A stretch of 64,000 nucleotides of DNA from Xanthobacter aminoxidans (GCF_023571765.1 NZ_JAMJXC010000001.1:62001-126000), one strand, 5' to 3'; numbered from the stretch's first letter, positions 38,115 to 48,536 are shown. Numbers and translations are program-made. Notes: a model not told the origin generated them from the letters alone.

Positions 38115-38990
38115 TCACGCCACCGCGTACAACGGATGCTCGCGCCGCAATTCTTCCTGCAGCACCTCTTCCACCTTCTGGAGCGCCGGGGGGCGGACGC
38201 CGGGGCGGGTGTAGAGCAGGAATTCCATGTCCGGCAGCGCCGCGCGGTCGAGATCGGCGACGATGGCGAGGTCGGGCCTGAGCGCCCGGGGCGAGCGCAC
38301 GGTGACGCCCATGCCCGCCCCCACGGCCGCCATCAGCCCCGGCAGGCTGGGGCTGGTGAAGGCGATGCGGAACGGCCGCCCGGCGGCATTCAACGCGGCG
38401 ATGGCGGCCGTGCGGCAGGAGCACGGGTGCTCGAACAGCACGAGGGGCACCGGCGCCTCACGGTCGAGGCGAAGGTGGCGCGCGGCGATCCACACCATGG
38501 ATTCGCGCAGCAGCAGGGAGGCGGGCAATTCGCTCTCGCTGCGAAAGCCCACGGCCACGTCCAGCTCCTCGGCCCGCAGCATGTCGAGCATGGTGGATGT
38601 GGTGCACACCCGCACCGTGATGGGCGCCTGTGGGAAGCTGGCGGAAAGCCGGTAGAGGATGCGCTGGAGCACCTGCTCGCCCACATCCTGCACGAAGCCC
38701 AGGCGCAGCGGCTGGGCGAAGGCGCCGTGGACGTGCTGGGTGAGGATGCGGTCGTTGAGATCGAGCAGGCGCCGCGCGTCCTCCAGGAAGGCGGCGCCGC
38801 GCAGGGTGGGTGACACCGCCCGCCCGCGCCGCTCCAGAAGGGAGAAGCCCACCGCCTCGGCGAGCCGGTCCATCTGGAGGCTCACCGCGGATTGGCTGCG
38901 TCCGACCTTCCGCGCCGCCGCGGAGATGGAGCCGAGATCGGCCACGGCGGCGAAGCTGCGGATGAGATCGAGGTCGAGATTGCGGATCAT
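38115..38990 (-). CDS. LysR-family transcriptional regulator
   Basis: Protein of 291 residues. The N-terminal helix-turn-helix is IRNLDLDLIRSFAAVADLGS and AARKVGRSQSAVSLQMDRL, and the effector domain starts at PLRLGFVQDVGEQVLQRILY. The DLDLIRSF opening resembles the LrhA/PecT-like subgroup. It is divergent from a tautomerase gene with a perfect dyad between the two, so it probably regulates that gene and itself. No inducer is evident. Confidence 0.85.
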   Translation of the reverse strand: MIRNLDLDLIRSFAAVADLGSISAAARKVGRSQSAVSLQMDRLAEAVGFSLLERRGRAVSPTLRGAAFLEDARRLLDLNDRILTQHVHGAFAQPLRLGFVQDVGEQVLQRILYRLSASFPQAPITVRVCTTSTMLDMLRAEELDVAVGFRSESELPASLLLRESMVWIAARHLRLDREAPVPLVLFEHPCSCRTAAIAALNAAGRPFRIAFTSPSLPGLMAAVGAGMGVTVRSPRALRPDLAIVADLDRAALPDMEFLLYTRPGVRPPALQKVEEVLQEELRREHPLYAVA

Positions 38991-38995
38991 GATAT

Positions 38996-39011
38996 GAGAT
39001 TAGCAAATCTC
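38996..39011. promoter_or_regulatory. dyad between lysR and tautomerase genes
   Basis: GAGATT and AATCTC form a perfect inverted repeat around AGCA, 6 bp upstream of the lysR start codon. The surrounding stretch is AT-rich. The position and ATT-N4-AAT core suit a LysR recognition site. Confidence 0.5.
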
Positions 39012-39097
39012 TGGAATTTTAGAATTCAATTTTTCTCATGGATTTGGGCGGCCTACAAGAAGCCATCGCTGCACCCACCGCAGCCCTGGAGGACGAA

Positions 39098-39505
39098 ATG
39101 CCCATCCTGAACGTGAAGCTGTCCGGCGCCCCGGACGACGCCCTCGCGGCGAATGTCGCCGCCACCTTGTCCCGTCTCACCGCCGGCATCCTGCGCAAGG
39201 ACCCGAAGGTGACGGCGGTGGCCGTCTCCTTCGTTCCGGCCGAGCACTGGTTCGTGGGCGGGGAGGCGCTGTCGGCGAAGGGGCGGACGTCCTTCTCCCT
39301 CGACATCCTGGTGGTGGATGGCACCAATACCAAGGACGAGAAGGCCGCCTATCTGGAAGCCGTCTTCGCCGCCATGTCCGGCCTGCTGCCGGATCTGGAC
39401 GAGGAGAGCTACATCCTCGTGCGCGAGGTGAAGGCCGATGCCTATGGCTATGGCGGGCGCACGCAGGAAAGCCGCTATGTGGAGAGGAAGCTCCGGGCGG
39501 CGTGA
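39098..39505 (+). CDS. tautomerase family protein (4-oxalocrotonate tautomerase-like)
   Basis: Protein of 135 residues from MPILNVKLSGAPDDALA. The ATG at 39098 has GGAGGACGAA ahead and exposes Pro-2, the catalytic N-terminal proline after methionine removal; the longer ORF would bury it, so it was rejected. The length is about twice that of a classical 60-residue tautomerase, and a second beta-alpha-beta unit (TSFSLDILVVDGTNTKDEKA) is visible. The physiological substrate is unknown. It is divergent from a LysR gene, and a repeat unit begins at its stop codon. Confidence 0.8.
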   Translation: MPILNVKLSGAPDDALAANVAATLSRLTAGILRKDPKVTAVAVSFVPAEHWFVGGEALSAKGRTSFSLDILVVDGTNTKDEKAAYLEAVFAAMSGLLPDLDEESYILVREVKADAYGYGGRTQESRYVERKLRAA

Positions 39506-39527
39506 AAGCCCGCGCGGCGCCTGAGCG
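39505..39527 (+). repeat. stop-codon-abutting repeat, single unit
   Basis: One unit reading AAAGCCCGCGCGGCGCCTGA (39505-39524) and then GCG starts on the last base of the tautomerase stop codon in the direction of that gene. It is a third location of the family seen at 18288 and 38018. Confidence 0.7.
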
Positions 39528-39592
39528 TCAGCAACACGCAAATCAAAAGGGCCGGCGCAGCGCACCGGCCCTTCTAGATCAGGCTGGCGAAT

Positions 39593-40258
39593 TCACTTGC
39601 CGGCGAGCAGCGGCGCCAGTTCCTTGTCCCATTCGGCGATGCCGAGGGCGCCGGAGACCTTCTTGCCATTGATGAAGAAGGTGGGGGTCGCGTTCACGCC
39701 CAGCTCCTTGTTGGCGTAGAGGGCGCTTTCCTGCACCTTCTCGCCGAGCTGCTGGTCGGTGAGGCACTTCTCGAAATCGGCCTGGCTCATGCCGGCCTGC
39801 TTGGCCACGGCGAGGAGGCCGGCGGCCGGATCGGTGCTGTAGGCCCAGGTCTTCTGCGTCTCGAACAGGGTCGAGACCATGGGGAAATATTTGTCCTCGG
39901 GCATGCAGCGGGCGAGCATGAAGGCAGCCGTGGCCACCGGCTCGAACGGGAATTCGCGGAAGATGAAGCGCACCTTGCCGGTGTCGATGTACTTCTTCTT
40001 CAGCTCGGGGAAGGTGCCGGTGTGGAAGGCGGCGCAGTGGCTGCAGGTCATCGAGGCATATTCGATGACCGTGACCGGCGCCGTGGCGCTGCCCAGCGCC
40101 TTCTCCGGCAGCGGGCTCGCCTCGGGGGCGATCAGCTTGGCCTGCTCCACGGTCTGGGCCGCGGCGGGATCGAAGGAGAGCGGCAGGCCGAGCCCGGCCG
40201 CCAGCGCGGCGAGACCTGCGGTGACCAGGAAACGGCGGCGATCGACAATCATGGACAT
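39593..40258 (-). CDS. DsbA-family thiol:disulfide oxidoreductase
   Basis: Protein of 221 residues. The N-terminus is a twin-arginine-like leader (DRRRFLVTAGLAALAAGLGL) ending near AAAQT. The thioredoxin-fold active site is C72-S-H-C75 in YASMTCSHCAAFH, and the cis-proline loop is NATPTFFINGKKV near residue 195. It probably oxidises or reshuffles disulfides in the periplasm. The neighbours are DUF721 and mutY, a conserved order in related alphaproteobacteria. An in-frame methionine two residues later is an alternative start. Confidence 0.88.
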   Translation of the reverse strand: MSMIVDRRRFLVTAGLAALAAGLGLPLSFDPAAAQTVEQAKLIAPEASPLPEKALGSATAPVTVIEYASMTCSHCAAFHTGTFPELKKKYIDTGKVRFIFREFPFEPVATAAFMLARCMPEDKYFPMVSTLFETQKTWAYSTDPAAGLLAVAKQAGMSQADFEKCLTDQQLGEKVQESALYANKELGVNATPTFFINGKKVSGALGIAEWDKELAPLLAGK

Positions 40259-40500
40259 CTCCGAATGGTCCGGCGGCTGGCGACCGGGCTTCCCCGGGCT
40301 TTCCTGGGCTTGCCTGGTCTTGGCCGCATCGCCGGTTCCGTTAGGGCATCAGAACGGGAAACGGGAACAGTCCGGCACCGCACCGCCGAACCTGCAGAAG
40401 AGCCTTCGCGCTCTATCATGTCGCCCTTATGGCGGGAAAGGCCCGCGCCGCGCGCCCGAGATAACGGACGGGTGAACGCCGGCCGGTCAGCACCCGCCCC

Positions 40501-40995
40501 CTAGCCGCCGCGCTGCTCGCGCCGCACCAGCGCGCCGAGCTTTGCGAGCGACTCGGCCAGCGCCTCGTCCTCGAAGGTGCCGATCTCGTGTCGCACGGCG
40601 GCGATGGTCGCCTTGTCCGGTTTCGGCGGCACGGGTGGCGGCGCGTGGCGCTGGGGCACCGGGCCCTGGCGCAGGGTGAGGCGGCCGACGCAGCGCCAGC
40701 CGAAATAGGCGTTGATTCGCTCCACCACGATGCCGGCGGCATATTGCAGCTCGATGGCGTAGGCGCCTTCCACCCGCACCACGAGGGTGGCCGCCGCTCC
40801 GTCCTCCCGCGGCCATTGCAGCTTGAGGGGGATGCAGCGGGGCGCAAGGTCCGGGCCGACGATCTCGTCCCAGTGGGTCACCACCTCCACCACCGAGAAG
40901 CCGGCGCGGCCGCACAGGTCGCTGATCCCCGGCGCCACGAAATCGGCGAGGGGGCGCGGGCCTCGGTAGCGGCGGGTGAAGTTGGACCTGTTCAA
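40501..40995 (-). CDS. DUF721 (DciA-like) protein
   Basis: Protein of 164 residues. A TTG start at 40995 (TTGAACAGG) with GGAG five bases ahead gives the sequence NRSNFTRRYRGPRPLADFVA and is preferred to the ATG at 41115, which lies inside mutY on the other strand. The domain LCGRAGFSVVEVVTHWDEIV and IPLKLQWPREDGAAATLVVR fits DUF721, the family containing the helicase-loading factor DciA. A Pro-rich linker (RHAPPPVPPKP) precedes the C-terminal helices. Confidence 0.75.
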   Translation of the reverse strand: MNRSNFTRRYRGPRPLADFVAPGISDLCGRAGFSVVEVVTHWDEIVGPDLAPRCIPLKLQWPREDGAAATLVVRVEGAYAIELQYAAGIVVERINAYFGWRCVGRLTLRQGPVPQRHAPPPVPPKPDKATIAAVRHEIGTFEDEALAESLAKLGALVRREQRGG

Positions 40996-41081
40996 GGCGT
41001 CTCCGGCGGACGGACGGGATGGTGGGGCGACGGGGCACCGAACCCCTTGCCCCGGCACGCGGGCGCGGCCACCTTGGCCGC

Positions 41082-42176
41082 ATGACATCCTCCCCCGCCG
41101 CACGCGCGGCCGCAAGCGGTGCCCGAAATTCCAGATCCGGAACCCCGGCCCCTTCGGCGCTCCTCGCCTGGTACGACCGCCACCGCCGCCGCCTGCCCTG
41201 GCGGGCCGAGCCGGGCCGGACGGCGGACCCCTACCACGTCTTCCTGTCCGAGATCATGCTCCAGCAGACCACGGTGAAGGCGGTGGGGCCGTATTTCACC
41301 GGCTTCCTCGCCCGCTGGCCCACGGTCTCGCATCTGGCCGCCGCGCCGCTGGAGGAGGTGCTCTCCGCCTGGGCCGGGCTCGGCTATTACGCCCGCGCCC
41401 GCAACCTGCACGCCTGCGCGCAGGCGGTGGTGGCGCGCCATGGCGGGCGCTTCCCGGACGACGAGGCGGCGCTGCTCGACCTGCCGGGCATCGGCCCCTA
41501 CACGGCGGCGGCCATCGCTTCCATCGCCTTCGACCTCAAGGCGAGCCCGGTGGACGGCAATATCGAGCGCGTCGTCTCACGGCTTTATCGGGTGGCGGAG
41601 CCGCTGCCCGGCGCCAAGCCGCGAATCAAGGCGCTGGCCGCCGCCCTCACGCCAGCGCAGCGCCCCGGCGATTTCGCGCAGGCGATGATGGACCTCGGCG
41701 CCACCATCTGCACGCCGCGCTCGCCGGCCTGTTCGCTCTGCCCGTGGATGGAGCCGTGCGAGGCGCGGGCGGCGGGGGATGCGGCGCTTTATCCGGTGAA
41801 GGCGCCCAAGGGCGACAAGCCGAAGCGGGAGGGCGTCGCCTTCCTCGCCGTTCGGGCGGATGGCGCGGTGCTGCTGCGCACCCGGCCGGACAAGGGGCTC
41901 TTGGCGAAGATGACGGAGGTGCCCTCCACCCCCTGGGGCCCGAAGCCGGAGGCGCCGGAGAACCACGCGCCGCTCAAGGCGCGCTGGCGGGCGCTGCCCG
42001 GCGCGGTGGAGCACGTCTTCACCCATTTCGCGCTGACGTTGAAGGTGCTGCGCGCCGATCTCCCTGCCAAGACGCCTGCGCCGGAGGGGCACCGCTGGGT
42101 GCGGCCGGAGGGGTTCGATGCGGAGGCGCTGCCCTCGGTGATGCGCAAGGTGCTCGCGCATCTCGACGATCAATGA
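41082..42176 (+). CDS. mutY: A/G-specific adenine DNA glycosylase MutY
   Basis: Protein of 364 residues from the ATG at 41082 (an upstream start at 41019 is possible). The helix-hairpin-helix is LLDLPGIGPYTAAAIASIAF, followed by the catalytic aspartate in VDGNIERVVSRLY. The 4Fe-4S loop follows the expected spacing in CTPRSPACSLCPWMEPC (C-x6-C-x2-C-x5-C). The C-terminal NUDIX-like domain starts REGVAFLAVRADGAVLLRTR. It removes adenine opposite 8-oxoguanine. It is divergent from the DUF721 gene. Confidence 0.95.
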   Translation: MTSSPAARAAASGARNSRSGTPAPSALLAWYDRHRRRLPWRAEPGRTADPYHVFLSEIMLQQTTVKAVGPYFTGFLARWPTVSHLAAAPLEEVLSAWAGLGYYARARNLHACAQAVVARHGGRFPDDEAALLDLPGIGPYTAAAIASIAFDLKASPVDGNIERVVSRLYRVAEPLPGAKPRIKALAAALTPAQRPGDFAQAMMDLGATICTPRSPACSLCPWMEPCEARAAGDAALYPVKAPKGDKPKREGVAFLAVRADGAVLLRTRPDKGLLAKMTEVPSTPWGPKPEAPENHAPLKARWRALPGAVEHVFTHFALTLKVLRADLPAKTPAPEGHRWVRPEGFDAEALPSVMRKVLAHLDDQ

Positions 42177-42260
42177 GACGCGACACGCGGAGGGTACTTG
42201 CATAGGGCAGCATGAGCCTCGTAAAGCTAAGCTCGTGTTTGCGGGCACTGGGGGCAGAAA

Positions 42261-43049
42261 ATGCGGTTCGGACTGGCTATTGCGGCCGTGATGGCAACAT
42301 GCGCACCGGTGTGCGCGGCAGATCTTGCGGTGAAGGCGCCGGCGCCTGCGGCGGCCGCCGCGCCGCTCTCCTGGCAGGGCTTCTATGCGGGCGTGACCGC
42401 GGGCGCGGTGATCGATGCCTCCACCGTCACGCCTGAGATCGGCGGCAAGTTCCTGGTGGTCAATCCGGTGGAGCATGCGCTCGAGTATGGGAATGCGCTG
42501 GGCGGCTCCTCGGCCGGCTTCACCGCCGGAGCGACCATCGGCTACAATTGGCAGTGGAACGCGGTGGTGGCCGGCCTCGAGGCTGACTTCGCCTATGCCG
42601 ACCGGAGCCAGGCCGGGAGCGAAATCCTCCCCTCGCTGGTCAATCCCGGCCAGTTCATCGTCAAGGACTATGCGCTGACCGGCGACTGGTTCGGCACGGT
42701 GCGGGCTCGGCTCGGCTATGCGGTGGGGGCGACGCTGCTCTATGCCACCGGCGGCCTCGCCTTCGGCGATGGGGGCACGAACCTTTTCATCGGCGGCGCC
42801 AACGGCGCGCAATATGCGTGGGCCGGTTCGTCCTCCTCCACCCGCTGGGGCTGGACCGTGGGCGGCGGCGCGGAGACGCGCATCGACGCCCATTGGTCGG
42901 TGAAGGCGGAATATCTCTATGTGAACCTTGGCAGCAGCACCTTCCCGCTTGCCAACAGCCCGGCCAACCCGGTGCCGGAGTTCGTCATCGCCGCATCGTC
43001 GGACACCGCCTTCAACGTCGTCCGCGCGGGGGTGAACTACCGCTTCTGA
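42261..43049 (+). CDS. outer-membrane beta-barrel protein (Omp25/RopB-like)
   Basis: Protein of 262 residues with a signal peptide (RFGLAIAAVMATCAPVCA, cleavage before ADLAVKAP). The mature start ADLAVKAPAPAAAAAPLSWQ and GFYAGVTAGAVID are typical of rhizobial Omp25/Omp31 porin-like proteins. Alternating beta strands (GYNWQWNAVVAGLEADFAYA, WSVKAEYLYVNLG) end in the terminal aromatic VRAGVNYRF. It is probably an eight-stranded barrel in the outer membrane. It converges on ccrM with a single base between the stops. Confidence 0.88.
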   Translation: MRFGLAIAAVMATCAPVCAADLAVKAPAPAAAAAPLSWQGFYAGVTAGAVIDASTVTPEIGGKFLVVNPVEHALEYGNALGGSSAGFTAGATIGYNWQWNAVVAGLEADFAYADRSQAGSEILPSLVNPGQFIVKDYALTGDWFGTVRARLGYAVGATLLYATGGLAFGDGGTNLFIGGANGAQYAWAGSSSSTRWGWTVGGGAETRIDAHWSVKAEYLYVNLGSSTFPLANSPANPVPEFVIAASSDTAFNVVRAGVNYRF

Positions 43050-43050
43050 G

Positions 43051-44298
<1,248 letters not shown>

Positions 44299-44374
44299 CT
44301 ACGCAACGCTTACTCACGATCGTGAGAATGGCGGCAATGGGTTAAGGGCGGGTGAAGGGAAAACCTTGCGGCAC

Positions 44375-45064
44375 CTATCTCGTCACGGCCTTCACGATGG
44401 CCTCGGCGACGAGTTCCGCCATGCAGGCGCGGCCTTCGGCGGGGGAGCGGGCGGAGGACTGGAGATAGCTCGTGGCGCCGTATTGCTGCACCACGTTCAT
44501 GCGCTCCCGGTCCGACACCGCGTCGATCTGCTTCACGATGCGGCCGTAGAGGTGCTCGTGGTCCACGCCCGGCACGAAGGGCGGGTCGATGAGCACGAGG
44601 TCGATGTTGCGTCCGCGCAGCCAGTCGGCCGCCTGCTCCAGCGTGTGGGCGAAGCTCTCGGGATCGGTGGCGGCGAGGGCATCGGCGGTGCCCACCTGCC
44701 AGATGATGAGGTCCGGCGCCACCCGTTCCACGGCGGAGCGGATGCGGCCGAAATCATCCCGCGCGAGGCCCTGCGTCGCGCCCTCGTCGATGATGGTGAA
44801 GGTGATGTTGGGCAGGCGGTTGCTCAGCTCCGTCTCGAGGCGGCTGCGCTTCTTGTCCGACAGCGCCTGACGGTCGGGCTGGGGGCCGATCATCAGGATG
44901 CGCACGGGGGCCGAGCGATCCACCAGCCGCTCGGTGCGGACGAGATCGCTGTCGAAGGCGAGGAAGATGTCGGGCACCCGGCAGGCGCTGGAGATCGTGG
45001 CCCCGGCCGCGAGCGGGCACAGCAGGAGCCAGACGGCGAGAAAAACGCCGCCCGCGCGCCTCAC
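44375..45064 (-). CDS. SGNH-hydrolase-like exported protein, degenerate
   Basis: Protein of 229 residues with a GTG start at 45064 overlapping the opgC stop (GTGA). A signal peptide (GGVFLAVWLLLCPLAAGA) is followed by an SGNH-like domain: RILMIGPQPDRQ at the block I position, LIIWQVGTADAL at the GxND position and PGVDHEHLY at the DxxH position. The block I nucleophilic serine is not visible (GPQP instead of GDS), so catalysis by the usual mechanism is doubtful. It is tightly coupled to the OpgC acyltransferase and may act in transferring or removing acyl groups on periplasmic glucans; that is inference. Confidence 0.6.
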   Translation of the reverse strand: MRRAGGVFLAVWLLLCPLAAGATISSACRVPDIFLAFDSDLVRTERLVDRSAPVRILMIGPQPDRQALSDKKRSRLETELSNRLPNITFTIIDEGATQGLARDDFGRIRSAVERVAPDLIIWQVGTADALAATDPESFAHTLEQAADWLRGRNIDLVLIDPPFVPGVDHEHLYGRIVKQIDAVSDRERMNVVQQYGATSYLQSSARSPAEGRACMAELVAEAIVKAVTR

Positions 45065-46209
45065 GGCCCGGGCGCGAGCGCCACGGCCGGTGAAGCCGGG
45101 ACCGGCGCCGCCTGCCGCACCGGGGCGCGATCGCGGCGCTGCCATTCGAGTGCCCATGCGAGGGACCACTGGAGCGAGAAACCTGCGGCAACGATTAGCA
45201 AATCCACGGCCAGCGCGCCATCGGCGAGGGGGCGCACCACCTGCGCGCCGAGGCTGAGCACGGTGCCGAGGCTGAACACCGGCAGCGCATGCCGGCCCAT
45301 GAGGATGAGCGGTGCCGCGGACTGGCTCTTCTTCAGCCACGCTTCCAGCGGCAAACGCGACACGCAATAGGCCAGCGCCAGCACATGCAGCAGGCGCGGC
45401 AGGGCGAGGTTGGTCTTGTCGAAATCCCACAGGAAGGGCGGCACGGGGGAGAGGTCGGGCGTCACCGGATAGCCGTTGACCGCCCACACCAGCGCCACCA
45501 GCAGATAGAGCGGCGCGGCGACGTCCAGCACGCGGTGGGCGGCCGAACGCAGGCCGCGATCCATCAGCGCGCCGGTCACGAGGCCGCAGGTGAAGAGCAG
45601 CTGCCACGCAAGCGGATTGAAGAACCAGCCCCCCGCCCCCGGCCACACCGGCAAGGCGAGGTCGGCGAACTGGGTGACGAGATAGAGCGTGAGCGAGGCC
45701 GCAAGGGCAAGGCCAAGGCTGCGCCGCGCCAGCAGCAGCAGGATCGGCGCCATCAGCAGGAGGCCCACATAAAGCGGCAGGATGTTGAGATAGCCCGGCT
45801 GGTAGGTGAGCAGCCCGATGCCCACGAGGGATTCCAGCGGATATTGCGGGATGATGTCGAGGTGCATCCATTCGAGCATGCGCTCGTCGCCGGTGAGCAC
45901 CACGAAGCCGCCCACCACCACCACGGACATCACCACCAGCACCAGATGGGCGGCATAGAGGGTGAAGGCGCGCATCCACACCCGCGCGGTGGTCCGCACG
46001 CGCTCGCCGGCGGAGAAGGGCCGCAGATAGGCGAAGGCGGCGGAGATGCCGGCGAGGAAGACGAACAGCTCGGCCGCGTCCGAGAAGCCGAAATTGCGAT
46101 AGGTGAAGCCGCCGAAGACGTGGCCGGGAATATGGTTGATGAAGATCGTCAGCAGGGCGAAGCCCCGCCAGAAATCGATGCTCACCAATCGTTGCCCGGT
46201 CTGCGACAC
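45061..46209 (-). CDS. opgC: OpgC-family membrane acyltransferase
   Basis: Protein of 382 residues. The GTG at 46209 has GGGAGG nine bases ahead, and the product begins MSQTGQRLVSIDFWRGFALL; the longer ORF is an antisense reading of the next gene. About ten membrane helices are present with the family's opening R-x-x-x-IDFWRGFALLTIFINHIPG and FSDAAELFVFLAGIS. OpgC proteins transfer O-acyl (succinyl) groups to osmoregulated periplasmic glucans. It is followed by a coupled SGNH-like gene. No glucan synthase genes are in the window. Confidence 0.85.
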   Translation of the reverse strand: MSQTGQRLVSIDFWRGFALLTIFINHIPGHVFGGFTYRNFGFSDAAELFVFLAGISAAFAYLRPFSAGERVRTTARVWMRAFTLYAAHLVLVVMSVVVVGGFVVLTGDERMLEWMHLDIIPQYPLESLVGIGLLTYQPGYLNILPLYVGLLLMAPILLLLARRSLGLALAASLTLYLVTQFADLALPVWPGAGGWFFNPLAWQLLFTCGLVTGALMDRGLRSAAHRVLDVAAPLYLLVALVWAVNGYPVTPDLSPVPPFLWDFDKTNLALPRLLHVLALAYCVSRLPLEAWLKKSQSAAPLILMGRHALPVFSLGTVLSLGAQVVRPLADGALAVDLLIVAAGFSLQWSLAWALEWQRRDRAPVRQAAPVPASPAVALAPGP

Positions 46210-46406
46210 GTCTGGCAGCCTCCCGATCCCGTTGCCTGCCGGCGCTCCCCCGGCAGGGGGCGCGATATGGCGGCAAATGCTTTCGGGGCCGGAAGGTTCC
46301 GCCTTGCCCGTGAGCCATTGCGCCGCACGCCGTGCCGGAGAAGGCTGGCGCGCGGCGGTGTCGGAAGTGTGAATCCGGGGCGGGGCGACGGTAAATTGCG
46401 GTAACG

Positions 46407-47327
46407 CTACTCGGCCGCCGCCTTCAGCTCGATCACGGTGGGCAGGCCGTTCATCTGCGCCAGCACGTCGGTGATCTGCGGCACGTTCTTGCCGCCATTG
46501 CCGAGGCCCTCGGCCGCCGCATAGAGGTTCTTCACCGTGGCGCTGATGAAGGCGGAAGCGCCGGTGTTGGTGGCCAGGTTGGTGACGTAGCGCATGTCCT
46601 TGTGGGCGTTGGTGATGGTGAAGCGGTGGGCGTTCACGTTCGCGTCCAGCACGTAGCCCATGAAGGTCTGGTAGAAGCCGCAATCCATGCGCGAGCCGCG
46701 GATGACGCTGTCGAACACCTCCGCCGTGACGCCCACCTTGCCGGCGATGGCCAGCGCCTCGGCATAGATGGCGCCGTAGCCCAGCGACAGGAAGTTGTTG
46801 AGCAGCTTCATGGTGTGGCCCGCGCCCGGCGCGCCCACCCGCACGATGCGGCTGGCGAAGGCCGCCACCACCGGCTCGATCACCGCGAACGCCGCGTCGT
46901 CCGCCCCCACCATGGCGGAAAGGGCGCCTTCCTCTGCCTGGATGGGCGTGCCGCCCAGCGGCGCGTCGCACAGGAAGATGCCGTCCTGCGCCAGCTTCGC
47001 CGCCAGCGCCATGGTCAGCGTCGGCTCGGAGGTGGAGGTGTCGATGATGTGGAGGCCGGCCTTGGCGGTCTTCAGGATGCCGTTCTCGCCGTTGAGCACC
47101 TCATCCACCTGCGGCGCACCGGTGACGCAGAGCACGATCACGTCGCACTCGGCCGCCATCTCTGCGGGGGTCTTCACCTCGGTGGCGCCGCGGGAGACCA
47201 GATCCTCCACCGGCGCGCGGTTGCGGTGGCCCATGACGGCGAGGGGAAAGCCCTTGGCGAGGATGTTCTTCGCCATGCCGTGCCCCATGAGGCCGACCCC
47301 GATGAAACCAACCCGCGTACCCGCCAT
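46407..47327 (-). CDS. 3-hydroxyisobutyrate/tartronate semialdehyde-type dehydrogenase
   Basis: Protein of 306 residues, full length. It has the Rossmann loop GFIGVGLMGHGMAKNILAKG, the substrate segment FLCDAPLGGTPIQAEEGALS and the catalytic lysine in GAPGAGHTMKLLNNFLSLG (near residue 172). It belongs to the beta-hydroxyacid dehydrogenase family that reduces tartronate semialdehyde or oxidises 3-hydroxyisobutyrate and similar acids with NAD(P). It is divergent from a LacI regulator with a palindromic operator between the two, pointing to induction by a sugar-acid-like compound. Confidence 0.87.
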   Translation of the reverse strand: MAGTRVGFIGVGLMGHGMAKNILAKGFPLAVMGHRNRAPVEDLVSRGATEVKTPAEMAAECDVIVLCVTGAPQVDEVLNGENGILKTAKAGLHIIDTSTSEPTLTMALAAKLAQDGIFLCDAPLGGTPIQAEEGALSAMVGADDAAFAVIEPVVAAFASRIVRVGAPGAGHTMKLLNNFLSLGYGAIYAEALAIAGKVGVTAEVFDSVIRGSRMDCGFYQTFMGYVLDANVNAHRFTITNAHKDMRYVTNLATNTGASAFISATVKNLYAAAEGLGNGGKNVPQITDVLAQMNGLPTVIELKAAAE

Positions 47328-47372
47328 GGCATCCTCCCGATTCGTATCGTCGCAGCTGTCGTTGCTGTTGTC

Positions 47373-47387
47373 GCTAAATCGTTTAGC
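47373..47387. promoter_or_regulatory. LacI-family operator
   Basis: GCTAAA and TTTAGC form a perfect inverted repeat around TCG (15 bp) in the 111-bp region between the reductase and lacI-type genes. LacI-family sites commonly have this form with a central CG. Confidence 0.75.
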
Positions 47388-47438
47388 ATGACCGAAAGGA
47401 CGGCGCGAGACGCGACAGATCCGCTATAGGGATGGCCC

Positions 47439-48536
47439 ATGGACGAGACGAATCCTCCTCCGCCGGGTGCCGCTCACCCCGGTGCATCTCCCGCCGGTGC
47501 GCCCATCGGCAAGGTGACGCTGCAGGGCCTCGCCCGGGAGCTGGGGCTGTCCACGGCCACCATCTCTCTGGCCCTGCGCGACAGCCCCATGGTCGCCGAG
47601 GCGACGCGCCTCAAGGTGCAGGAGGCGGCGCGGGCGCGCGGCTATGTGGCGAACCGCGGCGCCGCGGCCCTGCGCACGGCGCGCACCAACATCGTCGCCC
47701 TCGGCCTGCATGACATCGTGAACCCCTCCTTCACCGAGCTTCTGGCGGCGGTGGAGGATGCCCTCTCCGAGGCCGGCAAGACCGTGCTGCTGGGCGTCAG
47801 CCAGGAGGATGTGGCGCGCCAGACCCGCACGCTGGGCACGCTGGCGGAATACCGGCCCGACGCCTTCCTCGTCTCCCCCGCCGCCCATTCGCGGGTGGAG
47901 GATCTGAAGGCGCTCGCCTCCACCGGCATCGCCGTGGTGCAGGTGACGCGCGAGATCGAGGGCTCCGGCTTCGACTTCGCGGGGTCCGACGACGTGACCG
48001 GCGTCGCGCTCGGCGTCGCCCACCTCGTGGCGCTGGGGCACCGGCGCATCGGCATGATCGGCGGCTTCGGCGCCATCTCCACCGGCCGCAAGCGCTTCGC
48101 GGGATACAAGGCGGGCCTTGCCGCGGCCGGCATTCCCTTCGATCCGACGCTGGTGATGGAAGGTCCGGGCCTGCGCGCGGAAGGCCGCAAGGCCATGGCG
48201 CGCCTGCTCGCGCTGGACGAGCCGCCCACCGCCGCCGTGTGCTTCAACGACCTCTCCGCCTTCGGCGCGCTGATGGAGCTGCAGGCGGCCGGTCTTCTCG
48301 CGGGCCGCGATTTCTCCCTTGTCGGCTATGACGACATCGAGGAGGCGCGGGTGTGGTACCCGCCGCTGACCACGGTGCACACCTTCATTCCCGAATACGG
48401 CCGCGCCGCCGCAACCTTGGCCCTGAAGCGCATCGCTGATCCCGGCCGGCCGGTGGAGCGGGCGGAGATGACGCCCGAGCTGGTGGTGCGCGCCAGCACC
48501 TGCGCCCCCGTGCCGGTGAAGCGCCGGCCCCTATGA
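47439..48536 (+). CDS. LacI-family transcriptional regulator
   Basis: Protein of 365 residues. An extended Pro/Ala-rich N-terminus (1-25) precedes the helix-turn-helix KVTLQGLARELGLSTATISL and hinge region (about residues 26-80). The periplasmic-binding-protein-like domain follows with SDDVTGVALGVAHLVALGHR, CFNDLSAFGALMELQAAGLL and SLVGYDDIEEARVWYPPLTT. It probably represses the divergent dehydrogenase gene through the 47373 operator. Its stop codon overlaps the start of a TrmH-family gene (ATGA). Confidence 0.9.
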   Translation: MDETNPPPPGAAHPGASPAGAPIGKVTLQGLARELGLSTATISLALRDSPMVAEATRLKVQEAARARGYVANRGAAALRTARTNIVALGLHDIVNPSFTELLAAVEDALSEAGKTVLLGVSQEDVARQTRTLGTLAEYRPDAFLVSPAAHSRVEDLKALASTGIAVVQVTREIEGSGFDFAGSDDVTGVALGVAHLVALGHRRIGMIGGFGAISTGRKRFAGYKAGLAAAGIPFDPTLVMEGPGLRAEGRKAMARLLALDEPPTAAVCFNDLSAFGALMELQAAGLLAGRDFSLVGYDDIEEARVWYPPLTTVHTFIPEYGRAAATLALKRIADPGRPVERAEMTPELVVRASTCAPVPVKRRPL

